A stretch of DNA of 64,000 nucleotides, taken from assembly GCA_033977485.1 (NCBI GenBank), contig CM066991.1, positions 134,187,999-134,251,998 on the forward strand. The letters run 5' to 3'. Below, one piece after another: positions 42,183 to 53,399 of the stretch (positions within the stretch are counted from its first letter, which is position 1; each line of letters opens with the position of its first letter). A program made the translations under genes and the position numbers. The notes beneath the pieces are model-generated. The model saw nothing but the letters and a program-made list of their open reading frames with translations, had not been told where the DNA came from and ran no database searches. The stretch comes from Hydrangea macrophylla. Lineage: Eukaryota > Streptophyta > Magnoliopsida > Cornales > Hydrangeaceae.

Positions 42183-42799
42183 ACATTTGTTGTTAAAGAC
42201 CATTATGTGGTCACTTAGGGGTACCTTTGTGAGAGCGAATTTGACACACACGCACAAAAAATTTTGGGGATAAATTTTTTTTAGATCTTAGTACATCACT
42301 ACACTGGATTTCACTGTGTGTGTGGTCAAGAGTAGATTAAAAAAAAAAAAAAAAACTAGCATATCACCAAGATTGTGTGTGTCTAAGAGTAGATAAAAAA
42401 AATTAAATAAGTAAATAATACATCGCCAAGATTGAGTGTGGTGTGTGTGTCCAAGGGTAGATCAAAAATAAAATAAAAAATTAAATAAATTTGCTCTCAT
42501 GAATGTACCTCAAAGTGATTTCAGAATGGTCTCTAACAATAAATATAATATCAAAATAATATAATAGTATACCACATATGCCTAAATAAATATTTAAGCA
42601 TATAAGGGTGTTCTTATTAGCATGTCATAGGGGTAATTTTGTATTTTTACCCATTTTCCGTTAACTTTAACGGAAAAAGTGACTATTTCACTTTAGTCCA
42701 GACCACAGGGGATATTAGTGATAAAATTTAAAATATAGAGGGGTAATTGATAAAAAGCCTAACCACATGGAGTGTTTCTGTAATTAATCCTAAAATTTA

Positions 42800-43146
42800 T
42801 TTTAATTTTTTATACCAAAGAGACTGATTATATAAACAACAATAATAGGGGTACAAGTAAGTCTTACAACTTATTAACAATCATCAATTTTGTTCGACCA
42901 CCAATATATTTGGTCAGCACTTCCTTTTGACCAAATCTCATTTTGGTCTTACACCCAATTTGGCCACTTGGCTTTTACGTTGGTCGGCCTAAGCCATCAT
43001 TTTGGCTTTCAACGATCAAACGGCCTAATTCATGTTTGGCCGTTCATTTTAGCCACTTTGGAAAACTTATATATAGAAGGTTATCAGTCCCAAAATTTCT
43101 CTTACTGATATTACCAATATTAGTGGAGATAATGTTGCTGATAATA
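42800..43146. other. Unassigned sequence with TTGGCC/GGCC-rich stretch
   Basis: About 42890-43060 repeatedly carries TTTGGYC and GGCCTAA-type words, suggestive of a decayed repeat. No ORF or termini recognised. Confidence 0.35.
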
Positions 43147-43155
43147 TTCCCATAT

Positions 43156-43329
43156 GGGTAATACTTGGGGCACAACCTTCATACAACTTTCATACAACCT
43201 CCCCAAAAGATGTGTCTATCTCTTTCCTGTGTCACTGTGGGGTCCAGTGACATCACAAGAGAGAGATAGACACATCTTTTGGGGAGGTTATATGAAAGTT
43301 GTATGAAAGTTGTGTCCCAAATATTACTC
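43156..43329. mobile_element. Hairpin MITE, Mutator-type, 9-bp TSD TTCCCATAT
   Basis: 174 bp that is almost entirely a foldback: two arms of about 75-80 bp (ACAACTTTCATACAACCTCC and its complement) around a short centre. Ends are GGGTAATAYTTGGG / GAGTAATATTTGGG. TTCCCATAT occurs at 43147-43155 and 43330-43338. A 9-bp TSD points to Mutator-like transposase. Confidence 0.85.
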
Positions 43330-43338
43330 TTCCCATAT

Positions 43339-43574
43339 TGTTACAAGGATATACGTCAAGATATTATTAGATTGTGGAATTTTTTTTGAAGATTTTATTA
43401 TTAATATCATTAGATATGGGAAGTATATCTATTACTTGCATGAGAAACAAGATGTATGGAGACCAAATGTGGACCACGTACATTCAGAAGATGGAAGATA
43501 AGGGAAATTTGTGATAAATCATATCATTAATTGGAGATTTACCTGCCTTATCTCAGCACCTCAGTGGCCGCTGT
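43339..43574. other. Unique-looking flank of the tandem array
   Basis: No feature recognised. The last five bases before the first LTR, GCTGT (43570-43574), are the predicted TSD for the array if it arose from one insertion; the partner is outside the window. Confidence 0.4.
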
Positions 43575-43844
43575 TGTAACGCCCTGTATTTTATTATCAT
43601 TAATAAATAAATACTGCATTTCATTTCCATGAGCATTTGATTTTATTTCTGTTTATAATAATTATCTGGGGTCAAACTGTAATTTCCAAAATATTTTATA
43701 TGGTTTCAAAAATCGATATCTATATTTTTGTATAACCGGGAATTTATCCCTACGTTAATATTATTTTCTGCATTTTTATATCAACCGTAAAAATACCAGT
43801 TTCATGTTTCAAATCTGCGTTATACCGCGTCTTGGGTGAGGGAG

Positions 43845-43915
43845 CACGTGAGCTCAACCTCACCGGGAGAATTCTTCCCCTAACTTGGAGCCCAAACATA
43901 TCAGTTTATATATAT
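43845..43915 (+). promoter_or_regulatory. GYP-T LTR core promoter
   Basis: CACGTG at 43845-43850 and TTATATATAT at 43906-43915, followed by a CT-rich leader. Repeated at +7180 and +14372 in LTR 2 and LTR 3. Confidence 0.6.
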
Positions 43916-44149
43916 GTAACAGTGTGTCTCTCTCTCACTCACTGTGTCTCTCTCAATCTCCCTCCATTTCTCTCTTCCTCTCAAGAACTCTCTCACAATA
44001 CACACACATACAGATTATATACCATATACATATACTCATACACACATACATAGCTATATATATTTTCATCTCAAAATCAAGAGGAGAGAACGGAGGAAAA
44101 TTCTTAACGACGAATTTCTCGGTCTCAAATTCTCAGTCTAATTAGCCTT

Positions 44150-44168
44150 GTGAGTATTATAAACTCAC
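44150..44168 (+). other. Inverted repeat GTGAGT-N7-ACTCAC (LTR 1)
   Basis: Perfect 6-bp stem; the left arm is a consensus-like 5' splice site. Also in LTR 2 (51342-51360) and LTR 3 (58534-58552). Confidence 0.65.
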
Positions 44169-44588
44169 TCGCCATGTTTATATGTGTATATTTCAGTGTA
44201 TATATGTGTGTATATGTGTATATATATCAAAACACCATGAGAGCTTGAAAATTGAAGTTTTAGAAATCGTAACCAAAATCGATTCTGTGAATTGGGAATG
44301 GAAGATATTGATCCCGATAAGCTGTGGTGCGAATCCTACGCAGTAATTTACCCGTATCGCGACGTACTGTTGATTTTAAGTTTTGTCACTCTAACTTTAA
44401 TCGCAGAAATTAATCGATACAATCCGTATTAGTTAAAATTGATCGCGTATTCTTAACCTACGCGGAAAACTGAAGAGATCCATATATTGCACGACATAAT
44501 TGAAACAGAAAACAGAAATGGGTAAATTTCAGTCCAAAACCAGAAACAGGGGAGAAAACGAAGAAGATGACATTCTGCAAGAACTCGC

Positions 44589-44779
44589 TCGCGCGACCCG
44601 CTCGCGCGAGGCTCGCTCGCGCGAACCATTTCCCCCCTTCGCGCGCGCGATCCGCTCGCGCGACCTGTCCAGCTCCCTCGCTCGCGCGACCCGCTCGCGC
44701 GATCTGGCCTTCCCCTTCGCTCGCGCGACCCGCGCGCGCGATATCACCTCTCTCCCGCTCGCGCGACCCGCTCGCGCGA
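44589..44779 (+). repeat. TCGCGCGA palindrome cluster (LTR 1)
   Basis: About nine exact TCGCGCGA octamers plus two longer CGCGCGCGA forms in 190 bases, often in pairs separated by CCCGC or similar. Same in LTR 2 (51781-51971) and LTR 3 (58973-59163). Confidence 0.9.
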
Positions 44780-45078
44780 TCTGGCAGTTTGAGCAGTTTC
44801 TATGTTTTCTTATTAGGGACTGTTTGGAAAATGTTTTAAAAGTTTTTAAAGAACTGTTTGGCAATTATATTATTTTAAAGGTCTATGTTTAAAGAATTGT
44901 ACGAAACAAGAACAACTTAGGCCAAAATTTATGCTCGTACGATTATCCGGCTTTGTGATTTACTAATGGTGTTATTTATGAAACATTGACATACATATTA
45001 GGGTTGAGGTTGTGTCAACATGCATGTGTGTGAGAAAGCGTGAAAAGAGTAAAGAGTGGCGGTCTGGTGTGCGACCTC

Positions 45079-45432
45079 AATATCGATCGGATAGTATTCC
45101 TGGTATTGGAGGCGACAGTGTTGTGTACGACTTAGATATCGATCGGATAGTATTCCTGGTATCTAAGGCGCGCGTTTCGGATATTGATCGGATAATATTC
45201 CTGATATCCGAAGCGATGGTGATAGTGTTGTGTACGGCTTAGATATCGATCGGATATTATTCCTGGTATCTAGGGCGCTTGTTTCGGATATTGATCGGAT
45301 AGTTTTCCTGGTATCCGAAATGATGGTATTGAGTGTGGCTTAGATATCGATCGGATATTATTCCTGGTATCTGAAGCAATAGTTTGGTGTGCTGTTTTGG
45401 ATATCGATCGGATAGTATTCCTGGTATCTGAG
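45079..45432 (+). repeat. Seven quasi-palindromic 29-nt repeats (LTR 1)
   Basis: Units start at about 45079, 45135, 45180, 45242, 45287, 45343 and 45400. Each begins GATATC or GATATT, continues GATCGGATA, and ends TATTCCTGGTATC; GATAYC...GGTATC and GGATA...TATTCC pair imperfectly. Also in LTR 2 (52271-52624) and LTR 3 (59463-59816). Confidence 0.88.
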
Positions 45433-45649
45433 ATAATGGTTTGGTCGTGTTGAGTTTTGTTGAGAGAAAAGAGTCAGAAAGATGAGATATTACATCGCTC
45501 ATGCATGGTCGCTTTTTTATTGCTTTCTTTATTTTTCCCCCGTGGCTTATGTTGGAATTGGAACCTTGAATTTATTGCTTTTAAAAGTTAATTGCACCGT
45601 TGTTATATGCTTATATATACATTGCGAGCACTTGTTTATTTTGCTCACC

Positions 45650-45697
45650 AGCTTTCATAAGCTGACGGCGTTGATGCGTCCTGGACTGTATGTCCAG
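45650..45697 (+). other. Double-hairpin module (LTR 1)
   Basis: AGCTT-TCAT-AAGCT at 45650-45663, then GACGGCGTTGATGCGTC, then CTGGAC-TGTAT-GTCCAG at 45681-45697. Copies at +7192 and +14384. Confidence 0.75.
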
Positions 45698-46045
45698 ATT
45701 TTCAGGGTCAGGAGCAGCCAGGGTATTTTGACTATGCTACTTAGAGTCAGGAGACTTTCCAGGAGGCTGCTTTATATTTCCTATGTCTTTTAATTTGGGT
45801 TTTGTAATAAACTAGTTTAGACTTTTGAATAAGGCGTTTTGTGCCTAAGACTATGACTGCTGTAATAGTTCAGTAAGTTTTTATTTCGGAGCTTATGTTC
45901 TGTTAGTATCCTTTGCTTTAGAAATGTTGTTAAGTTATTTGTTTGCAGGGACAATTGGTCATACTCACTTGTCACGACCTACGAGTCCATAAAGGAAATT
46001 AAATGCTTTCCTGTATTATGCTACGTCGGGGCGTGACAGGCTTTT

Positions 46046-46058
46046 TGGTATCAGAGCC
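46046..46058 (+). other. PBS, initiator tRNA-Met type (GYP-T unit 1)
   Basis: TGGTATCAGAGCC, 7 bases after LTR 1. Confidence 0.93.
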
Positions 46059-46207
46059 AGGTTATGGCTCGACCAATTGTCCAAAACACATAGGATCTTC
46101 CGTTAAGATAGCATTAAGATAAGATAGTTCGACTTCATTCCGTGTTTAGTCGCTGTCTATCGTTTAGAATTTTCTTTCTTTCCGAGAGTTTGACCGTATT
46201 CTGTTGA

Positions 46208-49200
46208 TTGATGGATAGGTACCGTTCTCTCGATCAGATGGCTGGAAGAAATCTCAGGAATAGTCCCGCTATTGAAGATGCACCGTCGGTAGTAGATCCA
46301 ACCGGGATGTTCGAAGCTTTTGTAAGGAGGTTGGAGAGGGTTAGTGATCAGAACGCAAGGAACAATAATCAGAATGGGAATTACAACGGGAATGGAAGGC
46401 AAGCCCACCAGACTGGAGACAAGCTTCTCAAAGAGTTTCGCGCCCTGCGACCTGAGTATTTTGCGGGGACCGATGAACCCTGGCAAGCGGAACAGTGGCT
46501 ACGTCAGATGGAGCGTATCTTTGAGACCATAGAGTGCACTGATCTGGAGAAGAAGCGTCTGGCTATCTTTCAGCTGTCTTATGCAGCGGCTGATTGGTGG
46601 GATGCAGAAAAGGCGACCATAGGGGAAGAAGCTGCAAGGAGAATGCCATGGGTGGTGTTCAAGGAAAGGTTTCTCGAGAAATATTTTCCTGAAGAAGAGA
46701 AGGACAAGAGAGAGAAAGAGTTTATGGAGTTGACTCAAGGGAATCTGACTATCCGAGAGTACACTACCCGATTTGAGCGTCTGTCTCGCTTTGCTCCACA
46801 TATGGTGGACACACCCCAGAAGAAAATCAAGAAGTATCACCGGGGTCTCAACCTGTCTCTTCGACATCTGACTATGGGGAATCTGGGCCAGTCATTTGAA
46901 GCCCTAGTGAGATTGGCTACGGGGTTAGAGAATGATGGGTGTCAGAATTCGAAGCCGTTTGGAAATCGACCTCCGCAGAAGGGTTATCCCGGACAGAAAC
47001 CAGGGTACCCTCAAGGACAGAAAAGGACCTGGGATGGAGGGAAGAAACCACAGCAGACACAAGCAGTTCAGCAGTATCCGCCTCTAGCAATAGAAGGGGC
47101 CAAAAACAACAACTGCTTCAATTGTGGTAATCCCGGTCACCGAGCTAAAGATTGTAGACAGACTAAGCGTGCTGATCGTCCAGGAATTGTGTGCTATAAT
47201 TGTGGCATGCCAGGTCACATAAGTCCGGAATGCAAGGCTCCTAGGAAAGGCAACTATGGTCAGCAAGGACAGGCCCGCCTGAATGCTGTTATTCCCGAGG
47301 CTGCTGGTTATGAAGAAACAGGGTATGGAGGAGGTGCTTATGAGGAGGGATTGCCTGAGCAACGAGCAGTGGAAGGTACTCTAACTTTGTTTAACTCTCA
47401 TGTTAAAGTTTTATTCGACACGGGTGCTACACATTCTTTTATATCTGTTAAGATCGTTCAGAAGTTGGGTATCGTACCGCATCGTTTAGAGGAAGCTTTG
47501 AGTGCTGTCTCGCCCTTAGGGACCACAGTCAAGTTATTACATGTGTGTAAGGATTGTCCTCTTCGGTTAGGAGACCGCGAACTTTTGGCAAGATTGGTGG
47601 TTCTGTCGATGAAGGAGTTCGATATAATCCTGGGAATGGATTGGCTCGAGAAGAATGATGCGAAGTTGGATTGTGCAAGGAAGAGGATCACATTTGCAGA
47701 CAAGGGGAATCGACTCTTCGATTTCCAATGTAACCCTTCGGGTGATATGTTCCTCACTAGATGCCTAGCAAACATTGAGGTTGTCAGTGCAGAGGTGACA
47801 GTATCATCAATACCGGTAATCAAAGAGTTCGAGGAAGTATTCCGAGATATTTCAGGATTACCGCCGGAAAGGGACATAGAATTCTGTGTGGAATTGGTGC
47901 CAGGTACTCGACCTATAACCAAGGTTCCCTACAGGATGGCCCCTACAGAGTTGTTGGAGCTGAAGGAACAAGTTCAAGAACTTGAGAAGTTGGGTTTTGT
48001 TCGTCCAAGTACTTCACCCTGGGGAGCACCAGTGTTGTTTGTGAAGAAGAAGGATGGGACGATGCGGTTGTGTATTGACTACCGAGAACTGAATAAGGTT
48101 ACTATCAAGAATAAGTATCCTTTACCTCGGATAGACGATCTGTTTGATCAGTTGCAAGGAGCCACGACCTTTTCTAAGATTGATCTACGGTCAGGGTATC
48201 ACCAGTTGAGGGTGCGGAAGGAAGACATACCTAAGACTGCTTTCAGGACGAGATACGGACACTATGAGTTCTTAGTGATGCCGTTTGGGATGACGAATGC
48301 TCCGGCTGTGTTTATGGACTTGATGAACAGAGTATTCAAGCCATACTTAGATCAGTTCGTTATTGTCTTTATTGATGATATTTTGATCTATTCCAAGTCA
48401 GAGGAAGAGCATGAACAACACCTGAGGATCGCGTTGCAGACTCTCAAGGATCACCGCCTGTATGCTAAATTCAGCAAGTGTGAATTCTGGCTTCAGGAAG
48501 TTAAGTTTCTCGGGCATGTGATCTCTCAACAAAGAATCGCAGTTGACTCATCAAAGACCGATGCAGTGGCGAATTGGACTCGACCGACCAATGCTACAGA
48601 AGTCAGAAGTTTTCTGGGACTAGCTGGTTATTATCGGAGATTTGTAGAAGGTTTCTCCAAGATAGCAGCCCCGTTAACTGGTTTGACTAAGAAAGACTTG
48701 AAGTTTGAATGGACTGATAAGCATGAACGCGCTTTTCTGAAATTGAAAGAGAGATTGACAACAGCGCCAGTGCTTGCGATACCAAGGGATGGTGAGAAGT
48801 TCACTATTTTTAGTGACGCCTCGTATCAAGGATTGGGATGTGTCCTTATGCAAGACGGAAAGGTCATCGCCTATGGTTCGCGACAGTTGAAGCCGAATGA
48901 ATTGAATTACCCAACTCATGATTTAGAACTGGCAGCAGTAGTGTTTGCGCTCAAGATCTGGAGACACTACCTCTATGGGGAGAAGTTTGATTTGTTCTCG
49001 GACCACAAGAGCCTTAAGTATTTGTTTACTCAGAAGGAGTTGAACATGAGGCAACGTAGGTGGATGGAGCTGATTAAGGACTACGACTTCACATTAGAGT
49101 ACCACCCTGGTAAGGCTAACGTAGTCGCTGACGCCCTAAGTCGGAAGCCTCGAGGAATGATTGCTTCATTGATGTTGAGGGAATGGAAAGCTTTAGAGAC

Positions 49201-50710
49201 AATCGCAGAATTTGATGTGCAGATTTCTGAAGGAAGTGACGGACATCACTTTGGATGCCTCGTAGTACAACCAACACTTGTGAGTCGAATCATCGAAGCC
49301 CAGAAGGAAGATGAGAAATTTCAAGCATGGTTCGCCAAGATGTCAGAGAAGGACCCGACAGAATGGAAGGTTGGGGCCGATGGAGGGTACAGATGTCGAG
49401 ATAGATTGTGTGTGCCAGATTTAGGAGGTTTGAGAAAAGATATTCTCGAAGAAGCACATAAATCGAGACTGACAGTACACCCAGGAGGAACAAAGATGTA
49501 TAAAGACCTGAAGAGAAACTTCTGGTGGGAAGGGATGAAACGAGAAGTAGCCGAGTTTGTGTCTAAATGTTTGACTTGTCAACAAGTGAAGGCCGAACAT
49601 CAGAGACCCTCGGGATTGTTGCAACCCTTACCTGTTCCGGGATGGAAGTGGGAACACATAACTATGGATTTCGTGGTTGGATTACCCCGGTCACAACAGA
49701 ATCATGACGCGATTTGGGTAATCGTGGATCGTTTGACGAAGTCTGCACACTTTATCGCGTACAATATGACTTACCCAGTAGAAAGGATGAGTCGAATGTA
49801 CCTACAGCAAGTGGTGCGCCTGCACGGTGCGCCTGTGTCAATTGTATCAGACCGCGATGCACGTTTTACCTCGGGATTTTGGGAAAGTCTGCAGAAGGCT
49901 ATGGGAACTTCGCTCAAGATGAGTACTGCTTTCCATCCTCAGACCGATGGGCAGACCGAGCGTGTTAATCAGATTATGGAAGATATGCTCAGAGCTTGTG
50001 CAATTGACTTTGAAGAGTCTTGGGAGACGCACTTACCGTTGGTTGAATTTGCGTATAACAACAGTTATCACTCAAGTATTGGGATGGCACCATTCGAAGC
50101 TTTGTACGGACGGCCATGTCGATCTCCATTGTGTTGGGCTGAAGTGGGAGACACAGAACTTTTGGGACCAGATTTGGTGAGAGAGACCAATGAGAAGATT
50201 TCACTGGTCAAGGAAAGGATGAAAACTGCACAGAGCAGACACAAGAGTTATGCGGATCGACGTCGAAAGGACTTGGAGTTCAGTGTTGGAGATCACGTAC
50301 TCCTTAAGGTTTCACCTGTTCGGGGAGTAGTACGTTTTGGTCAGAAGAGAGGGAAGTTGGCACCTCGTTTTATCGGACCGTTCGAGATTTTGGAGCGTGT
50401 TGGGAAAGTGGCTTATCGACTCGCGTTGCCACCAAAGATGTCTGGTGTTCATAATGTGTTCCATGTCAGTATGTTAAGGAAATACATACGGGACCCTTCA
50501 CATGTGGTTAATTTCGATGATATTGAGACGAGTCAGAATGTTGTTTACAAGGATAGACCTGTGAGAATTCTCGACCAGAGTATCAAGAGGCTGAGGAGAA
50601 GAGACGTTCCTTTGGTTAAGGTTCAGTGGAGGCATCATGACGAAGGAGAGGCGTCGTGGGAGTTAGAGTCAGACATGAGGACTAGATACCCCAAGTTGTT
50701 TCAGGATTAG
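46208..50710 (+). CDS. GYP-T gag-pol, unit 1 (1500 aa, intact)
   Basis: Complete single-ORF polyprotein. Residues: gag 1-300 ([17 protein letters not shown]); CCHC knuckles 303-316 and 329-342; protease DTGATHSF from 404; RT about 575-765 with FIDD at 721-724; RNase H about 860-975 (FSDAS, SDHKSL, VADALS); integrase zinc finger about 1084-1125 (HX...CLTCQQ), catalytic D (TMDF, 1154), D (VSDRD, 1216) and E (QTERVNQ, 1252); chromodomain-like tail about 1448-1500 ([16 protein letters not shown]). The chromodomain is typical of plant chromoviruses that target heterochromatin. The start is the first ATG after the PBS, preceded by about 150 non-coding bases; unlike GYP-1 and GYP-4 there is no upstream ORF. 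All catalytic residues are present, so it may be functional. Confidence 0.97.
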   Translation: MMDRYRSLDQMAGRNLRNSPAIEDAPSVVDPTGMFEAFVRRLERVSDQNARNNNQNGNYNGNGRQAHQTGDKLLKEFRALRPEYFAGTDEPWQAEQWLRQMERIFETIECTDLEKKRLAIFQLSYAAADWWDAEKATIGEEAARRMPWVVFKERFLEKYFPEEEKDKREKEFMELTQGNLTIREYTTRFERLSRFAPHMVDTPQKKIKKYHRGLNLSLRHLTMGNLGQSFEALVRLATGLENDGCQNSKPFGNRPPQKGYPGQKPGYPQGQKRTWDGGKKPQQTQAVQQYPPLAIEGAKNNNCFNCGNPGHRAKDCRQTKRADRPGIVCYNCGMPGHISPECKAPRKGNYGQQGQARLNAVIPEAAGYEETGYGGGAYEEGLPEQRAVEGTLTLFNSHVKVLFDTGATHSFISVKIVQKLGIVPHRLEEALSAVSPLGTTVKLLHVCKDCPLRLGDRELLARLVVLSMKEFDIILGMDWLEKNDAKLDCARKRITFADKGNRLFDFQCNPSGDMFLTRCLANIEVVSAEVTVSSIPVIKEFEEVFRDISGLPPERDIEFCVELVPGTRPITKVPYRMAPTELLELKEQVQELEKLGFVRPSTSPWGAPVLFVKKKDGTMRLCIDYRELNKVTIKNKYPLPRIDDLFDQLQGATTFSKIDLRSGYHQLRVRKEDIPKTAFRTRYGHYEFLVMPFGMTNAPAVFMDLMNRVFKPYLDQFVIVFIDDILIYSKSEEEHEQHLRIALQTLKDHRLYAKFSKCEFWLQEVKFLGHVISQQRIAVDSSKTDAVANWTRPTNATEVRSFLGLAGYYRRFVEGFSKIAAPLTGLTKKDLKFEWTDKHERAFLKLKERLTTAPVLAIPRDGEKFTIFSDASYQGLGCVLMQDGKVIAYGSRQLKPNELNYPTHDLELAAVVFALKIWRHYLYGEKFDLFSDHKSLKYLFTQKELNMRQRRWMELIKDYDFTLEYHPGKANVVADALSRKPRGMIASLMLREWKALETIAEFDVQISEGSDGHHFGCLVVQPTLVSRIIEAQKEDEKFQAWFAKMSEKDPTEWKVGADGGYRCRDRLCVPDLGGLRKDILEEAHKSRLTVHPGGTKMYKDLKRNFWWEGMKREVAEFVSKCLTCQQVKAEHQRPSGLLQPLPVPGWKWEHITMDFVVGLPRSQQNHDAIWVIVDRLTKSAHFIAYNMTYPVERMSRMYLQQVVRLHGAPVSIVSDRDARFTSGFWESLQKAMGTSLKMSTAFHPQTDGQTERVNQIMEDMLRACAIDFEESWETHLPLVEFAYNNSYHSSIGMAPFEALYGRPCRSPLCWAEVGDTELLGPDLVRETNEKISLVKERMKTAQSRHKSYADRRRKDLEFSVGDHVLLKVSPVRGVVRFGQKRGKLAPRFIGPFEILERVGKVAYRLALPPKMSGVHNVFHVSMLRKYIRDPSHVVNFDDIETSQNVVYKDRPVRILDQSIKRLRRRDVPLVKVQWRHHDEGEASWELESDMRTRYPKLFQD

Positions 50711-50741
50711 TTAGCTCGGATTTCGGGGCGAAATCTCTGTT

Positions 50742-50754
50742 AAGGTGGGTAGGG
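50742..50754 (+). other. Polypurine tract (GYP-T unit 1)
   Basis: AAGGTGGGTAGGG directly before LTR 2; repeated at 57934-57946 before LTR 3. Confidence 0.8.
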
Positions 50755-53230
50755 TGTAACGCCTTGTATTTTATTATCATTAATAAATAAATACTGCATT
50801 TCATTTCCATGAGCATTTGATTTTATTTCTGTTTATAATAATTATCTGGGGTCAAACTGTAATTTCCAAAATATTTTATATGGTTTCAAAAATCGATATC
50901 TATATTTTTGTATAACCGGGAATTTATCCCTACGTTAATATTATTTTCTGCATTTTTATATCAACCGTAAAAATACCAGTTTCATGTTTCAAATCTGCGT
51001 TATACCGCGTCTTGGGTGAGGGAGCACGTGAGCTCAACCTCACCGGGAGAATTCTTCCCCTAACTTGGAGCCCAAACATATCAGTTTATATATATGTAAC
51101 AGTGTGTCTCTCTCTCACTCACTGTGTCTCTCTCAATCTCCCTCCATTTCTCTCTTCCTCTCAAGAACTCTCTCACAATACACACACATACAGATTATAT
51201 ACCATATACATATACTCATACACACATACATAGCTATATATATTTTCATCTCAAGATCAAGAGGAGAGAACGGAGGAAAATTCTTAACGACGGATATTAC
51301 GGCGGATTTCTCGGTCTCAAATTCTCAGTCTAATTAGCCTTGTGAGTATTATAAACTCACTCGCCATGTTTATATGTGTATATTTCAGTGTATATATGTG
51401 TGTATATGTGTATATATATCAAAACACCATGAGAGCTTGAAAATTGAAGTTTTAGAAATCGTAACCAAAATCGATTCTGTGAATTGGGAATGGAAGATAT
51501 TGATCCCGATAAGCTGTGGTGCGAATCCTACGCAGTAATTTACCCGTATCGCGACGTACTGTTGATTTTAAGTTTTGTCACTCTAACTTTAATCGCAGAA
51601 ATTAATCGATACAATCCGTATTAGTTAAAATTGATCGCGTATTCTTAACCTACGCGGAAAACTGAAGAGATCCATATATTGCACGACATAATTGAAACAG
51701 AAAACAGAAATGGGTAAATTTCAGTCCAAAACCAGAAACAGGGGAGAAAACGAAGAAGATGACATTCTGCAAGAACTCGCTCGCGCGACCCGCTCGCGCG
51801 AGGCTCGCTCGCGCGAACCATTTCCCCCCTTCGCGCGCGCGATCCGCTCGCGCGACCTGTCCAGCTCCCTCGCTCGCGCGACCCGCTCGCGCGATCTGGC
51901 CTTCCCCTTCGCTCGCGCGACCCGCGCGCGCGATATCACCTCTCTCCCGCTCGCGCGACCCGCTCGCGCGATCTGGCAGTTTGAGCAGTTTCTATGTTTT
52001 CTTATTAGGGACTGTTTGGAAAATGTTTTAAAAGTTTTTAAAGAACTGTTTGGCAATTATATTATTTTAAAGGTCTATGTTTAAAGAATTGTACGAAACA
52101 AGAACAACTTAGGCCAAAATTTATGCTCGTACGATTATCCGGCTTTGTGATTTACTAATGGTGTTATTTATGAAACATTGACATACATATTAGGGTTGAG
52201 GTTGTGTCAACATGCATGTGTGTGAGAAAGCGTGAAAAGAGTAAAGAGTGGCGGTCTGGTGTGCGACCTCAATATCGATCGGATAGTATTCCTGGTATTG
52301 GAGGCGACAGTGTTGTGTACGACTTAGATATCGATCGGATAGTATTCCTGGTATCTAAGGCGCGCGTTTCGGATATTGATCGGATAATATTCCTGATATC
52401 CGAAGCGATGGTGATAGTGTTGTGTACGGCTTAGATATCGATCGGATATTATTCCTGGTATCTAGGGCGCTTGTTTCGGATATTGATCGGATAGTTTTCC
52501 TGGTATCCGAAATGATGGTATTGAGTGTGGCTTAGATATCGATCGGATATTATTCCTGGTATCTGAAGCAATAGTTTGGTGTGCTGTTTTGGATATCGAT
52601 CGGATAGTATTCCTGGTATCTGAGATAATGGTTTGGTCGTGTTGAGTTTTGTTGAGAGAAAAGAGTCAGAAAGATGAGATATTACATCGCTCATGCATGG
52701 TCGCTTTTTTATTGCTTTCTTTATTTTTCCCCCGTGGCTTATGTTGGAATTGGAACCTTGAATTTATTGCTTTTAAAAGTTAATTGCACCGTTGTTATAT
52801 GCTTATATATACATTGCGAGCACTTGTTTATTTTGCTCACCAGCTTTCATAAGCTGACGGCGTTGATGCGTCCTGGACTGTATGTCCAGATTTTCAGGGT
52901 CAGGAGCAGCCAGGGTATTTTGACTATGCTACTTAGAGTCAGGAGACTTTCCAGGAGGCTGCTTTATATTTCCTATGTCTTTTAATTTGGGTTTTGTAAT
53001 AAACTAGTTTAGACTTTTGAATAAGGCGTTTTGTGCCTAAGACTATGACTGCTGTAATAGTTCAGTAAGTTTTTATTTCGGAGCTTATGTTCTGTTAGTA
53101 TCCTTTGCTTTAGAAATGTTGTTAAGTTATTTGTTTGCAGGGACAATTGGTCATACTCACTTGTCACGACCTACGAGTCCATAAAGGAAATTAAATGCTT
53201 TCCTGTATTATGCTACGTCGGGGCGTGACA
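50755..53230 (+). repeat. GYP-T LTR 2 (2476 bp)
   Basis: Serves as 3' LTR of unit 1 and 5' LTR of unit 2. It has the 12-bp insertion also seen in LTR 3. The start reads TGTAACGCCTTG, where LTR 1 and LTR 3 have TGTAACGCCCTG. Confidence 0.95.
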
Positions 53231-53237
53231 GGCTTTT

Positions 53238-53250
53238 TGGTATCAGAGCC
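53238..53250 (+). other. PBS, initiator tRNA-Met type (GYP-T unit 2)
   Basis: TGGTATCAGAGCC, 7 bases after LTR 2. Confidence 0.93.
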
Positions 53251-53399
53251 AGGTTATGGCTCGACCAATTGTCCAAAACACATAGGATCTTCCGTTAAGA
53301 TAGCATTAAGATAAGATAGTTCGACTTCATTCCGTGTTTAGTCGCTGTCTATCGTTTAGAATTTTCTTTCTTTCCGAGAGTTTGACCGTATTCTGTTGA

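Larger units (their letters stand above)
29374..42790. mobile_element. Long-TIR Mutator-type element, split by the Tat retrotransposon; TSD TAAAATTTA
   Basis: The left arm 29374-29622 continues at 42188-42250. It is inverted-repeat homologous to the right arm, about 42480-42790, so the TIRs are roughly 300 bp. Ends are GGGTTAATTATAGAAAC and its counterpart. The 9-bp TAAAATTTA flanks both sides (29365-29373 and 42791-42799), as expected for Mutator-like transposition. Without the insertion it is about 850 bp and non-coding. The interior (about 42300-42475) has three imperfect ~65-bp repeats containing GTGTGTG and AGAGTAGAT. Confidence 0.82.
43575..46038 (+). repeat. GYP-T LTR 1 (2464 bp)
   Basis: TGTAACGCCC...GGGGCGTGACA. 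It lacks 12 bases present in LTR 2 and 3 (just after TTCTTAACGACG, about 44112). Contents in order: G-box 43845-43850, TATA 43906-43915, TC-rich leader, GTGAGT/ACTCAC 44150-44168, TCGCGCGA cluster, repeat array, double hairpin. Confidence 0.95.

Noticed and set aside
44500..44892. 130-aa and 111-aa ORFs rich in Arg/Ala on both strands (also at 51692 and 58884, and 4589-4965)
   Set aside because: They are translations of the TCGCGCGA palindrome array, open in several frames because the repeat lacks stops; no start context or conservation as protein.
46157..46486. Antisense 109-aa ORF over gag (also at 53349 and 60541)
   Set aside because: A shadow of gag on the opposite strand, present only because the gag sequence is identical in each unit.
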